Assembly (NCBI GenBank): GCA_930633495.1
Contig: CAKNFJ010000001.1
Location: 4,239,001 to 4,303,000, forward strand
DNA: 64,000 nucleotides
Reading direction: 5' to 3'
Source: Hyphomicrobiales bacterium
Lineage (GTDB): Bacteria; Pseudomonadota; Alphaproteobacteria; Rhizobiales; Beijerinckiaceae
The notes beneath the pieces were generated by a model. The model made no database searches and was not told where the DNA came from. It saw only the letters and a program-made list of their open reading frames with translations. The position numbers were made by a program, and so were the translations under genes. Numbering within the stretch: the stretch's first letter is position 1; each line of letters starts with the position of its first letter. Of the stretch, positions 10,190 to 18,161 are shown piece after piece.

Positions 10190-10765
10190 TCAGGTCTTCT
10201 TGCGGAAGGAATCGAGGCTGACGACTTCGGCGCCGCCCTTGCCGTCGTCGTCGGCTTCGCCGGTCGCAGCATCGCTGCCGCTGTCGGCGCTTTCGGCCGC
10301 CGGGGCACGCGTCTTGAGCGCCGGAACGCCGGCAGGCACGACCTTGGCGGGAACGGCGGCGGGCGTGGCGGCCGGCTCCGGCTGCGGCGCCTCCGCATCC
10401 TCGGGCTCGCCCTGCGTCTCGAATTTCAAGCCGAACTGAACGGATGGATCGAAGAAGGTCGTCACCGCGTCGTAGGGAATGAGCAGCCGCTCGGGCACGC
10501 CCGAGAACGACAGACCGACCTCGAAGGCATGGTCGCTGACGCTCAGGTCCCAGAACTGGTGCTGCAGGACGATGGTCATCTCGTCCGGGTGCTTCTCGCG
10601 CAGGCGCTGCGACAGGCGCACGCCCGGCGCCCCGGTCCGGAAGGTGATGTAGAAATGGTGTTCGCCGGGCAGCCCGTCCCGCGCCGCCTCCGCCAGGATC
10701 TTGCGGACGACGCCCTTCAGCGCGTCCTGCACCATCAGATCGTAACGAAGAACATCCTTGGACAT
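10190..10765 (-). CDS. sspB: SspB-like ClpXP adaptor
   Basis: The 191-residue protein begins MSKDVLRYDLMVQDALKG and has the alphaproteobacterial SspB fold region (GEHHFYITF, HQFWDLSV) followed by a long acidic and proline-alanine-rich linker and a short basic end. SspB tethers ssrA-tagged proteins to the ClpXP protease. Its neighbour is the tmRNA gene that encodes that tag, so adaptor and tag lie side by side. The start is the ATG with complement at 10763-10765; an in-frame extension upstream would run into the tmRNA copy. Confidence 0.85.
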   Translation of the reverse strand: MSKDVLRYDLMVQDALKGVVRKILAEAARDGLPGEHHFYITFRTGAPGVRLSQRLREKHPDEMTIVLQHQFWDLSVSDHAFEVGLSFSGVPERLLIPYDAVTTFFDPSVQFGLKFETQGEPEDAEAPQPEPAATPAAVPAKVVPAGVPALKTRAPAAESADSGSDAATGEADDDGKGGAEVVSLDSFRKKT

Positions 10766-10820
10766 GGAGGCGAGGATTCCGCTTGTTGCTCCGGCGGGAA
10801 CAGCCGGCAGGCCAAAATGA

Positions 10821-11106
10821 AAGTGGAGGCTTCTGTTGCCAGGCGCCTCCGAGCCCCGCCTTACGCGGCTAAGCGCAAGGGCTTTGGTTTGGGAACCAGC
10901 ACCGCTTACGCGGCGACGGCGACCCGAGCATTGTTGTCGTTGGCAACTATGCAACGGCCCGATAACGGCGGAACCATGCCGAGCAAAAGGAAGACCTTTA
11001 CACCCTCGTCGATCCTATTTCGCCCCCGCCGCAGCCCTGCAACCGTCAGGTTGCATCTTCCTGCTGCTCGCGCCGCAGGGCTGAGGTGGAGGCGCCGGGT
11101 ACCGAA
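10821..11106 (-). ncRNA. Second ssrA copy: intact coding piece, broken acceptor piece
   Basis: On the minus strand this repeats the tmRNA coding piece. The 5' acceptor strand GGGGGCG is at 11021-11027 and the tag reading frame at 10906-10944 encodes ANDNNARVAVAA plus stop. The next ~155 bases closely match the complete copy at 11333-11487. The intervening segment (11028-11084) has its own hairpin, and the 3' acceptor strand CGCCTCC is at 11088-11094. Beyond this the T-arm is not restorable: CCCGG lacks a complementary CCGGG, and similarity ends in the loop. No good promoter is seen upstream. It is probably a residual copy, although its coding piece could still be transcribed. Confidence 0.75.
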
Positions 11107-11113
11107 CCTTACA

Positions 11114-11311
11114 TTAGGGTTCCCATAGTTCGCCGACAGTGAAAACGCCGATTCCTCCTAGCTCCACCGCGTCGCCAAGCCAACTACTCAGGTAGCCGAC
11201 ATAACGCGAGCATTCTAGTCGCATAGACGGGAGGGTCAAAAGAAAGTTCGTTGTCTCTGCCGTCTCGCTCACAGGCTTGATCCCGCGACCGCGCTCATGA
11301 GCGTGCACCAA
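11114..11311 (-). CDS. Doubtful 65-residue open frame between the two tmRNA copies
   Basis: This short frame fills almost all of the ~220 bp that separate the complete and the broken tmRNA genes. The product (ends VFTVGELWEP) matches nothing I recognise. It may be a scrap of the DNA that once separated the copies rather than a working gene. No convincing ribosome binding site was found. Confidence 0.2.
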   Translation of the reverse strand: MVHAHERGRGIKPVSETAETTNFLLTLPSMRLECSRYVGYLSSWLGDAVELGGIGVFTVGELWEP

Positions 11312-11332
11312 TCACAGCCACCATCCAAAAAG

Positions 11333-11650
11333 AGAGTGGAGGTTTCTGTTGCCAGGTACCTCCGAACCCCGCCTTACACGGCTAAGCGCAAGGACTTTGA
11401 TTTGGGAACCAGCACCGCTTACGCGGCGACAGCAACCCGAGCATTGTTGTCGTTGGCAACTATGCAATGGCCCGATAACGGCGGAACCATGCCGAACAGC
11501 AAGCTGAACTCTTCAGCGCCCGTCGAACCTAATTCGCCCCCGCCAAAACCCTGAGTGCCCGCAGGGCTTAGGTGGAGGCGATGGGAATCGCACCCATGTC
11601 CGAACGCCTATCATGTTCAACCGTCTACTGTCGTAGCCGTTGAAGCGGCA
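11333..11650 (-). ncRNA. ssrA: Two-piece (circularly permuted) tmRNA
   Basis: The acceptor piece comes first in transcription: T-stem ATGGG/CCCAT with a 7-base loop at 11581-11597, then the 3' acceptor strand CGCCTCC at 11574-11580 and ACC. An intervening segment with a CCCTGC/GGG hairpin follows. The coding piece begins GGGGGCG (11535-11541), which pairs with the acceptor strand in a 7-bp stem, and continues with the tRNA-like GGTTCGACGGG. The tag frame at 11419-11457 encodes ANDNNARVAVAA plus stop. Terminal CCA is not fully encoded. tmRNA rescues stalled ribosomes. The mature 3' end of the coding piece is approximate. Confidence 0.9.
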
Positions 11651-11655
11651 ACCCG

Positions 11656-11684
11656 AATATAGGTGACCAAGACATTGGCTTCAA
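11656..11684 (-). promoter_or_regulatory. Promoter of ssrA
   Basis: On the minus strand a -35 hexamer TTGAAG (complement at 11679-11684) and a -10 hexamer TATATT (11656-11661) are separated by exactly 17 bases. This places the transcription start near 11648-11650, just upstream of the acceptor piece of the intact copy. The second copy has no comparable promoter. Confidence 0.7.
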
Positions 11685-11716
11685 GCTGCAAAGGGGCGGA
11701 TGTCCTCGATCCGGAG

Positions 11717-12532
11717 CTATTGGCGGGTGCACCCTCCACAAAGCGCGGTCACTTCAACTGTCAGGCAAGGATTGAATAAGGGGTTCTCGCGTTTCCCTCC
11801 TCCCTGGGGGTATCCGGCCTGATTTGATACGATCTGTGTCGTCCCGACGAGGTAGTTATGCGAGCCATGATCGTGACCGTGAATCCAGAGCTCCGGCCGA
11901 AAGCGTTCAATGATCTCTCCGAGGTCGGACGCGAATGCGGGAGAAAGCGGATCACCCCGATATCGCGGTTGGACAGATTTTGGATGCGGCGCGTGATGCG
12001 TCACCACCACCGTTGGCCCAGCAAACGGCTTCCCGAGAACGCCGGTGATGTGGGCCAGGTCCCGCCGATGCATCGATAGTGCGTGAGCTGGCCGAAACGG
12101 CATGCGCCTCCTGCCTTCGGTGATCTTGATCCGTCGATGGTCGTTCATCCCGTCCTGGGCGGCGTGACAGGCTAGCCTCGGATCTCCAAGGAGCTTGTAG
12201 TCCGTCCATAAGGTAGCGCCGACGAACCGCGTGCCTGCTATCACGGTCATTCCGGGGGCCAACAGATGGATGCCCGCCGTTTTCGCTCGGCTTCTGGCAT
12301 CCTCCAAAGAGGAAATAATCTCAGTTCCATAGAACTCGTGGTTTCCGGGGACAAAGACGACGGGCCGCTCTCTCAGAGGGCCTCGCCTTTGAAGGTCGAT
12401 CCAATCGATCGAGCTCGCGATCGGGCGGTCAATATCGCCCGCGAACACCGCGACATCGAACTCTCCGATGTCATGCGGAAGCTCAAACGGGCCGAACTCG
12501 CGATGGATATCAGACAGCACCAAGAGCCGCAT
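11717..12532 (-). CDS. Calcineurin-like metallophosphoesterase
   Basis: The 271-residue protein has all the metal-binding blocks of the family: SDIH near residue 7, AGDID, VPGNHEFY, VTHHAPHP and GHDHG. It could act on nucleotides, a phosphoprotein or nucleic acid; the sequence does not say. It lies 62 bases after the Phd-like gene on the same strand and appears to be the last gene of the ParA-like/FtsH-like operon. A Cys-Gly-Gly-Cys element sits close to the C-terminus. Confidence 0.75.
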   Translation of the reverse strand: MRLLVLSDIHREFGPFELPHDIGEFDVAVFAGDIDRPIASSIDWIDLQRRGPLRERPVVFVPGNHEFYGTEIISSLEDARSRAKTAGIHLLAPGMTVIAGTRFVGATLWTDYKLLGDPRLACHAAQDGMNDHRRIKITEGRRRMPFRPAHALSMHRRDLAHITGVLGKPFAGPTVVVTHHAPHPKSVQPRYRGDPLSPAFASDLGEIIERFRPELWIHGHDHGSHNYLVGTTQIVSNQAGYPQGGGKRENPLFNPCLTVEVTALCGGCTRQ

Positions 12533-12594
12533 GCATACTCCAATGTCCCGGAGAAAATGAAAATCGAGCTGCTGTTGCTGTTCGGGCAGGAGAG

Positions 12595-12945
12595 CTATCT
12601 CGTCGGATTCCGTCGATTTCCCCGTGGCGTCTTCGGTTGAGGTCTCAAAGCCGTTTCGAACGCTATTGCGGTCATTGCTTCTCCGAATGAGAGCGGTTTC
12701 GCGACGGCTTCGAGCAATTCAGCCAGCTCCTCCAGGGAGATCACGACCACCGGCTGCCCGTCATGGTCGGCAGCTCTCGATAGGCCTCGACTGCCTACCT
12801 CGCCTTCTAGAGCGTGCGGTGCACGTTCAAATTCTGCCCTCACGGAGGGCTGGGTGACCTCGGCGAGCACATCGATCAATGCCGCTTTCGGCTGTCCGGC
12901 AGCCCAGGCGGTTGCGCGAATGCGTTGAATATCCTGCTCTCGCAT
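12595..12945 (-). CDS. Small Phd/antitoxin-like protein
   Basis: The 116-residue product begins MREQDIQRIRATAW. Its C-terminal half (GQPVVVISLEELAELLEA then SFGEAM) resembles the Phd/YefM antitoxin pattern of a short conserved strand followed by helix and tail. The ATG at 12943-12945 has a good GAGGT site five bases upstream; a longer frame overlapping the FtsH-like gene is less likely. No RelE- or Doc-type toxin is adjacent, so if it is an antitoxin its partner must be one of the operon's own enzymes. The family call is tentative. Confidence 0.5.
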   Translation of the reverse strand: MREQDIQRIRATAWAAGQPKAALIDVLAEVTQPSVRAEFERAPHALEGEVGSRGLSRAADHDGQPVVVISLEELAELLEAVAKPLSFGEAMTAIAFETALRPQPKTPRGNRRNPTR

Positions 12946-12952
12946 GGTGACC

Positions 12953-15205
12953 TCACATGGGTTGGACGATTTCCCAGGCAGCCGATTCATGGTCGGCCGT
13001 GAGCTCGAGGGGCTCTGAATTCGAGATCAAGGCGACAATGGGCGCGAACCCGATCTTCCTCTCTTTGAGGAGCTCGTTCGCGACCTGCTTCGTCCCGATC
13101 CTGTGATGTTGAATGATTGAACGCGCCCGGGTCATTTGCTCGGCCAGGATGCCCTCGATCCGCTCGCGAACGGTTGGCGACATGTGCAGTGTTCGCCAGA
13201 GATCGGCCTCCCCGTCCGCTGCCAAGAAGGCGAGGCCTTGACCAAGGCCGTAGGATGTTTCGAGCCGGAGCGCGGTCAGGGTAGCGAGGTGAAGGTCGCT
13301 GCCGCGCGTCCCCCCACCTCCAATCGACCTGCTGCCCAGGAAGACATCCTCCGCGGCCGTGCCACCGAGCAAAAAGCAGATCTCGTCGAGAAGGCTCTGG
13401 GCCGTCGTGTCGACAACGGCCCTCGGACCGACCAAGACGCCACCCAAGGGCTGGACAGACAAGGCTGGTTCGACGACGTCGCGAATCTCCACGGACTCAA
13501 ACCGCCTCCCGAGCGCGATTGCCACGGTGGCATGTCCAGCCTCGTGGACGGCCGTGCGGCGCATCAACTGCTCCGGGATCGCAATCGTCGGCGGAAGCGA
13601 GGCCGTGAGATCCTCGATCGCGATGGCCCTGCGCGCGCGGCGAGCCAGTCGGCGGGCGTCACGGACAAGTCGCTCCAGTGCAGCGCCGCTCCAGCCTTCT
13701 GTCCGCGCAGCGATAAACGATAAATTCTCGCCGACGAGTGCGTTATCGAGATGCCAGCGAACGATGCCTTCACGGGCGCCTGCATCCGGGAGTGGAATCT
13801 GGACGTGACGGTCAAACCGGCCGGGCCGTACGAGAGCAGCATCGAGCCGTTCCGGATAGTTGCAAGCGCCTACGACGACGACACCTTCCCGCTGCTCGAT
13901 GCCATCCAAACATTCGAGCAGGCCAGCGACCACCTCGATGTTGTACTGCGCATTCTCGCCCCTGAACGTCTCCCGGTCGCCGAGGGCGTCGACTTCGTCG
14001 ATGAACAGAATGCAAGGCGATCGGCGGCGTGCTTCGTCGAACGTCGCCCGCATGGCCTTGAGCAAGTCCCCGAGGTGGCCGCGCGCCTGCCAGCGCGCAA
14101 GCGATCCCACAACCAAATTGACTGCGCAGGTGGTTGCCAACGCCTTTGCGAAGGTAGTTTTGCCTGTTCCGGGTGCCCCGCTCACGAGGACACCCTGATC
14201 CACGTCATCCCAGCCGATCTTTCCGTCACGCCAATCCTTCAAGTCGATGGCGAGCTCTCGCGCCCAGCTTCCCGCCTCGCCGAGTCCGTGAAGATGCTCG
14301 ATCCGGAGTTGGCGCACCTCGACCGGTGGCGGCTTCTCCATCGCCTTCCGCATGCGCTCGAGCGACTGCGAAACAGGGCGCCCGCGTCGAAGTATGGTGC
14401 TGATCACCGCGAGCGGCATCGATGCAAGCTCGTGGGCCTGTTCCTCGCTCACGCTTTGGCCAAGGCAGATCTTGCCCGCAGCGATGAAATGGCGAGGCTC
14501 CGGTGCTGCGAGATGGATGATGCCATCGACCGCCGCGAGAACCATCGCCGGCAACTGGGCCGTGTCCGCAGCCAAGACAACCCAGCGGTCCTCTTTCAAA
14601 AGCCCGACGCCGGCCGGATCCTTTGAGCCTTTGCTCCAGTTCTCCTCGGCTACGACGATCTTCGCAGCCGTGTTCGAGCCCAACCGAATGGTCCGACGGG
14701 ATCGCAACGATGCAAGATGAACCGCCTGCCTGTAGTCGTCGACATCGACGTCTTCCGGCATGATCAGGACGAGCGACACCGGCTCACCACAACGCAGTTG
14801 CGGATAGCGTCGGCAGTCGCGGATGACGGTGCAGTAGGCTAGGAATCGACCCAACTTCCTGGTTACCGGAAACCGCTCCCGGAGCGCAGTGGACCTCCGA
14901 TCCATTGGGAACTCCTCTTCGAGCCAGTCGGTATCGGGCCCCTCGTGACGACGAGATATCCTGGGAGGGCTCGCGGCCGATCTTGGAAATTGCTCAGCCG
15001 AATCCACCGCACCGCGCCTCGCGACATTTGGGATGGAATTCGCAGCCGTCACCGGACCTCGAATCCGCATGGATTCGAGCCACTTGATGATCTCGCTCGC
15101 AACGGCGATGAACGATCTTAGGGCTGGTACGTTTCGGCCGGCAATCACTAGTTTGGATCGCTTGCCCGGGGGCGGCGTGACCGACCGGGTTCGGCTAGAA
15201 CGCAT
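12953..15205 (-). CDS. Cytosolic FtsH-like AAA+ ATPase with M41 zinc protease domain
   Basis: The 750-residue protein has a unique N-terminal ~300 residues without membrane segments, then an AAA+ domain and an M41 peptidase domain. The AAA+ domain has Walker A GAPGTGKT (343-350), Walker B ILFIDEVDAL (about 399-408) and RPGRFDRH arginine fingers (460-467). The peptidase has HEAGH (554-558) and a likely third zinc ligand, Asp637, in GGTRGSDLHLAT. True FtsH is membrane-anchored; this one is not and should act on soluble targets. Its start overlaps the ParA-like gene by 11 bases, and its stop is seven bases from the Phd-like start. An internal Met at residue 101 is an alternative start. Confidence 0.85.
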   Translation of the reverse strand: MRSSRTRSVTPPPGKRSKLVIAGRNVPALRSFIAVASEIIKWLESMRIRGPVTAANSIPNVARRGAVDSAEQFPRSAASPPRISRRHEGPDTDWLEEEFPMDRRSTALRERFPVTRKLGRFLAYCTVIRDCRRYPQLRCGEPVSLVLIMPEDVDVDDYRQAVHLASLRSRRTIRLGSNTAAKIVVAEENWSKGSKDPAGVGLLKEDRWVVLAADTAQLPAMVLAAVDGIIHLAAPEPRHFIAAGKICLGQSVSEEQAHELASMPLAVISTILRRGRPVSQSLERMRKAMEKPPPVEVRQLRIEHLHGLGEAGSWARELAIDLKDWRDGKIGWDDVDQGVLVSGAPGTGKTTFAKALATTCAVNLVVGSLARWQARGHLGDLLKAMRATFDEARRRSPCILFIDEVDALGDRETFRGENAQYNIEVVAGLLECLDGIEQREGVVVVGACNYPERLDAALVRPGRFDRHVQIPLPDAGAREGIVRWHLDNALVGENLSFIAARTEGWSGAALERLVRDARRLARRARRAIAIEDLTASLPPTIAIPEQLMRRTAVHEAGHATVAIALGRRFESVEIRDVVEPALSVQPLGGVLVGPRAVVDTTAQSLLDEICFLLGGTAAEDVFLGSRSIGGGGTRGSDLHLATLTALRLETSYGLGQGLAFLAADGEADLWRTLHMSPTVRERIEGILAEQMTRARSIIQHHRIGTKQVANELLKERKIGFAPIVALISNSEPLELTADHESAAWEIVQPM

Positions 15206-15890
15206 CGTTCGGAACGGGCAGCAACGAGCTGCCCGTCGCCTTCAGCATCGCATAGGCAATCCCCTCCGTCGCAGTGGCCAGCCTCGGCGACAAGGATATT
15301 CGGCCGTCCACGACGGGTGGCGCTGACCTGATTTCAAACGTCGAGATCCCACCCGGCTGGATCACACGATCGCTCGACGGCGCGAGAAGCCCAGATCGGC
15401 TCATGGCGCGATTGAGTACCGGTTCGAAATCCGAGGGCTCCATGGCCGGCGGCCAGCCCACCGGCAGTATCCACGGAAGGACCAAATCGGGTGACACGAG
15501 TGAGGCTGCGATTGCGTGGAAGTCGCGAGCGGTTCGTTCAGCTTCGGCAGCGCCGGTGGCCATCGGCAAGAGGATTCGAAATGCGGGGTCGGCGATCCAG
15601 CCATGGTCAAACGCGGATACCGGGAGGTCGACGACGACCGCCTCCGCCGTTGCGGATTGTCTGATCCAGTCCCAGATCGCCGCCGAGCTTGGCGGACGTT
15701 CGGTTGCCGGGAACCAAGCGGTCGCGAACGGCGCAGGCATCTCGCCCGTTAGGACTGGCCGCTCATCCCTGCCCGTAAGCTGGATATGAACCGTCTCCAG
15801 GCCGAGCAATTTCAATCCGAAAGCCATCAGAAGGCTCGTGTTGGTTCTGATGGAATTCGCGTTCGAGCCGCTGATCAGGAAAACCTCCAT
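15195..15890 (-). CDS. ParA/MinD-like protein with degenerate P-loop
   Basis: The 231-residue protein begins MEVFLISGSNANSIRTNTSL, where a ParA family member would have a KGGVGKTT loop. The glycines and lysines are gone but the following helix and strand (GLKLLGLETVHIQL) keep the pattern. A strand AEAVVVDLPVS resembles the Walker B region. I infer a ParA-like fold that has lost normal ATP binding. It is the first gene of the four-gene operon and overlaps the FtsH-like gene. The fold assignment is from pattern only. Confidence 0.5.
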   Translation of the reverse strand: MEVFLISGSNANSIRTNTSLLMAFGLKLLGLETVHIQLTGRDERPVLTGEMPAPFATAWFPATERPPSSAAIWDWIRQSATAEAVVVDLPVSAFDHGWIADPAFRILLPMATGAAEAERTARDFHAIAASLVSPDLVLPWILPVGWPPAMEPSDFEPVLNRAMSRSGLLAPSSDRVIQPGGISTFEIRSAPPVVDGRISLSPRLATATEGIAYAMLKATGSSLLPVPNDAF

Positions 15891-15968
15891 CTCGCTTCCT
15901 TTCGAATCCTTAACGCTTCCGATTCGGAAGGAAGCTATCAGTGGTCAAATCCGAGATCCAGCTAAAAA

Positions 15969-16024
15969 GACAAATTTTCGTCATTTAAGAGCAAATTTTG
16001 TCCTTATAGACAAATTGTTGACAA
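15969..16024. promoter_or_regulatory. Divergent regulatory region with three CAAATT boxes
   Basis: Between the ParA-like operon (minus) and the XRE gene (plus) an AT-rich stretch carries the hexamer CAAATT at 15971, 15992 and 16011. The surrounding sequence is similar at the three sites (GACAAATTTTCGTC, AGCAAATTTTGTCC, GACAAATTGTTGAC). The spacing of about 21 and 19 bases is two helical turns, so a regulator would bind the same face. The neighbouring XRE protein is the obvious candidate. Confidence 0.5.
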
Positions 16025-16061
16025 GGTGGATTCCGGGCTCTTCCTGTGCTTTTTCAACGAA

Positions 16062-16307
16062 ATGTTTCCTTCCGGACGGATTTTGAAGGCAGCCCGCGTT
16101 GGCATGGGATTGAATCCCGACGAGGTCGCTGAGGAAGCGGGAATCAGTCGCGCTTCCCTGAGCCGACTGGAGGCGGGGTCATTGTCCGTCAGCGTGAAAG
16201 TGGCCGATTCCGTCCGGAAAGTTTTGGAAAATTACGGAGTGAGGTTTCTCACTGGCGACGGGGCTGTCGGGCCAAGCATTCGTTTTCCCGTGGACTACCA
16301 GGGATAG
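16062..16307 (+). CDS. XRE-family helix-turn-helix regulator
   Basis: The product is 81 residues from the ATG at 16062 (a GTG at 16026 would add twelve). The helix-turn-helix is MGLNPDEVAEEAGISRASLSRLEAG followed by a third helix. It stands alone between the minus-strand ParA-like operon and the plus-strand ABC-3C genes and could control either. The CAAATT boxes directly upstream suggest autoregulation and control of the divergent operon. Confidence 0.75.
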   Translation: MFPSGRILKAARVGMGLNPDEVAEEAGISRASLSRLEAGSLSVSVKVADSVRKVLENYGVRFLTGDGAVGPSIRFPVDYQG

Positions 16308-16542
16308 AGGCGTCTCCCACGTAGACTGGGCATAGGAGCCATATCAGGTCTGGAAACTTTCGACTGAGGTGGGCAACTTTCCTTTGCAGCCGAGATCAGC
16401 CATTGAGGCTGGCATGTGCGGTTCCGGCGGCACTGCGTAAACCCGAGTGCCGCTATACTTGGGTATTGTCCTTGTGGCTGAGGGGACTGTTATTGACAGT
16501 GCTTTGCGGGCGGCTCCTTATGACAACGGGGGGGGCAAACAT

Positions 16543-17670
16543 TTGACTGCGAACCGCGACACTGCCGTCCCACTGAAGGACGGCGTGGCAGATTATTTTG
16601 CCGAGATTGCGTCGCCGCCATCGAGCTCTACCATGCTCTCGCCTGCGCACGTCCAGAGCGGGCCGCCGATCGAACCTCTGGTCCGCATCGTCACATACGA
16701 TCCGTCTCAATGGGAGGCATTCGTCGACGAATGGGTGTCATCTCTCAAAACGAAATATGAAAAGGTCCTGCGTTACACCGGTGCCAATGACCACGGCATC
16801 GACGTGGCGGGCTTCGCCGACAAGAATTACCTGCAAGGCATCTGGGACAATTACCAGTGCAAGCACTACCGCGACGCCATCACGCCGGGCACCGCCTGGC
16901 CCGAAGTTGGCAAGATGCTGTGGTATTCGTTTTGCGGCGTTTTTACGCCGCCGCGCGCCTACTATTTCGTCGCCCCGCGCGGGACGGGCACGACGCTCAC
17001 CCAGTATCTGACGAATGCTTCCGCGTTGAAGGCGGCTTTGATCGAAGCCTGGCCGAAAGCCGTCGCAAATAAGATCACGGCAACGCAGCTCGTAACCCTC
17101 GACGGCAAGTTCGCCGAGTATGTTGACGCCTTCGACTTCTCGATCTTCCAGCCCATGTCGCCGCGCGAAGTCATCGAGCAACATCGCGCTACGCCCTATT
17201 TCATTACGCGCTTCGGCGGCGGTCTGCCGCCGCGCCCCGTCGTCGGCGCGCCGCCAACCGATCTGGGAACTCACGAGAGCGTCTATGTCGCTCGTCTGCT
17301 GGCGGCCTATTCCGAACACATCAAGGCAGAAGTTCCCGATGTCGCCGGGCTGAAGGCGTGGAAACCGCTCGAAGATCATTTCAAGCGGCAGCGCGAGTGC
17401 TACTTCCACGCAGAAGCTCTACGCATTTTTGTTCGGGACAAAGTGGAGCCCGGCGCGTTCGAGGGCTTGCAGGATGAGATCTACCATGGTGTAGCGGACA
17501 CCGCCGATGGCGATCACGCTGACGGGTTTGAGCGCGTCAAGGCTGTAACTCAGGCGGCGCAGAACGTGCCACTCGACGCCCATCCGCTGGGTGCGAGTGC
17601 GCTGGTGAAAGACAAGCGCGGCATCTGCCATCAGCTTGCCAATGAAGACCGTCTAAGATGGACGAAGTAG
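16543..17670 (+). CDS. ABC-3C system effector with restriction-nuclease-like N-terminus
   Basis: The N-terminal domain has a PD-(D/E)xK-like core: GIDVAGF (about residue 83) followed by YQCKHYRD (about 103), a typical D...QxK arrangement of Mrr-type nucleases. The last ~130 residues resemble the C-terminal domain shared by ABC-three-component effectors (CYFHAEALRIFVRDKV). The start is uncertain: this entry uses the TTG at 16543 behind a G-rich stretch, but GTG 16447 or ATG 16633 are possible. The next gene overlaps by 13 bases. The role in phage or plasmid defence is inferred from the family. Confidence 0.7.
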   Translation: MTANRDTAVPLKDGVADYFAEIASPPSSSTMLSPAHVQSGPPIEPLVRIVTYDPSQWEAFVDEWVSSLKTKYEKVLRYTGANDHGIDVAGFADKNYLQGIWDNYQCKHYRDAITPGTAWPEVGKMLWYSFCGVFTPPRAYYFVAPRGTGTTLTQYLTNASALKAALIEAWPKAVANKITATQLVTLDGKFAEYVDAFDFSIFQPMSPREVIEQHRATPYFITRFGGGLPPRPVVGAPPTDLGTHESVYVARLLAAYSEHIKAEVPDVAGLKAWKPLEDHFKRQRECYFHAEALRIFVRDKVEPGAFEGLQDEIYHGVADTADGDHADGFERVKAVTQAAQNVPLDAHPLGASALVKDKRGICHQLANEDRLRWTK

Positions 17671-18161
17671 CGCGCGACCAGTTTTCGTTGACGTTCAACG
17701 GCCCTCTCGAGGCCGGTGTCCGTGCAGTCGCTGTTCTGGGCTCCGCGTTTCCGCGCGCCTATGACATTCAGCGGCTGACGGCGTTCGACTATCTGCTCGT
17801 TCGAACGCATCAATTGGGCGGACCCGATGACCTTCATCCGGCGACACCAATTCAGACGCCCGCCACAGAAGTCCGCCGACGCGTGGTCCAGGATGCGCTG
17901 CATCTGATGATGACGCGCGAATTGGTCGCACGAATCGTCGACGAGAACGGTATCTCCTACCGCGCCGGCGAGGGCGCGGCGATGTTTCTCGATTCATTGC
18001 GCACGCCCTATCTCGCGGCGCTGAAGGACCGCGCCGACTGGCTTGTCTACCATCTTGCTGACTACACCGATTCCGCGCTCGAGGGGGTGATGCGCAAATT
18101 CTTCGATAGGTGGGTCGTGGAGTTTCAGAACGTCGAACGCAGCCTCGGTGCGTACGCATGA
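17658..18161 (+). CDS. ABC-3C system middle component
   Basis: This 167-residue soluble protein begins MDEVARDQFSLTFNGPLEAG and carries RLTAFDYLLVRTHQLGGPDDLHP, features of the middle-component 2 family that bridges effector and ATPase in ABC-3C loci. It overlaps the effector gene upstream and the ATPase gene downstream (ATGA), so the three are one translationally coupled unit. Confidence 0.75.
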   Translation: MDEVARDQFSLTFNGPLEAGVRAVAVLGSAFPRAYDIQRLTAFDYLLVRTHQLGGPDDLHPATPIQTPATEVRRRVVQDALHLMMTRELVARIVDENGISYRAGEGAAMFLDSLRTPYLAALKDRADWLVYHLADYTDSALEGVMRKFFDRWVVEFQNVERSLGAYA

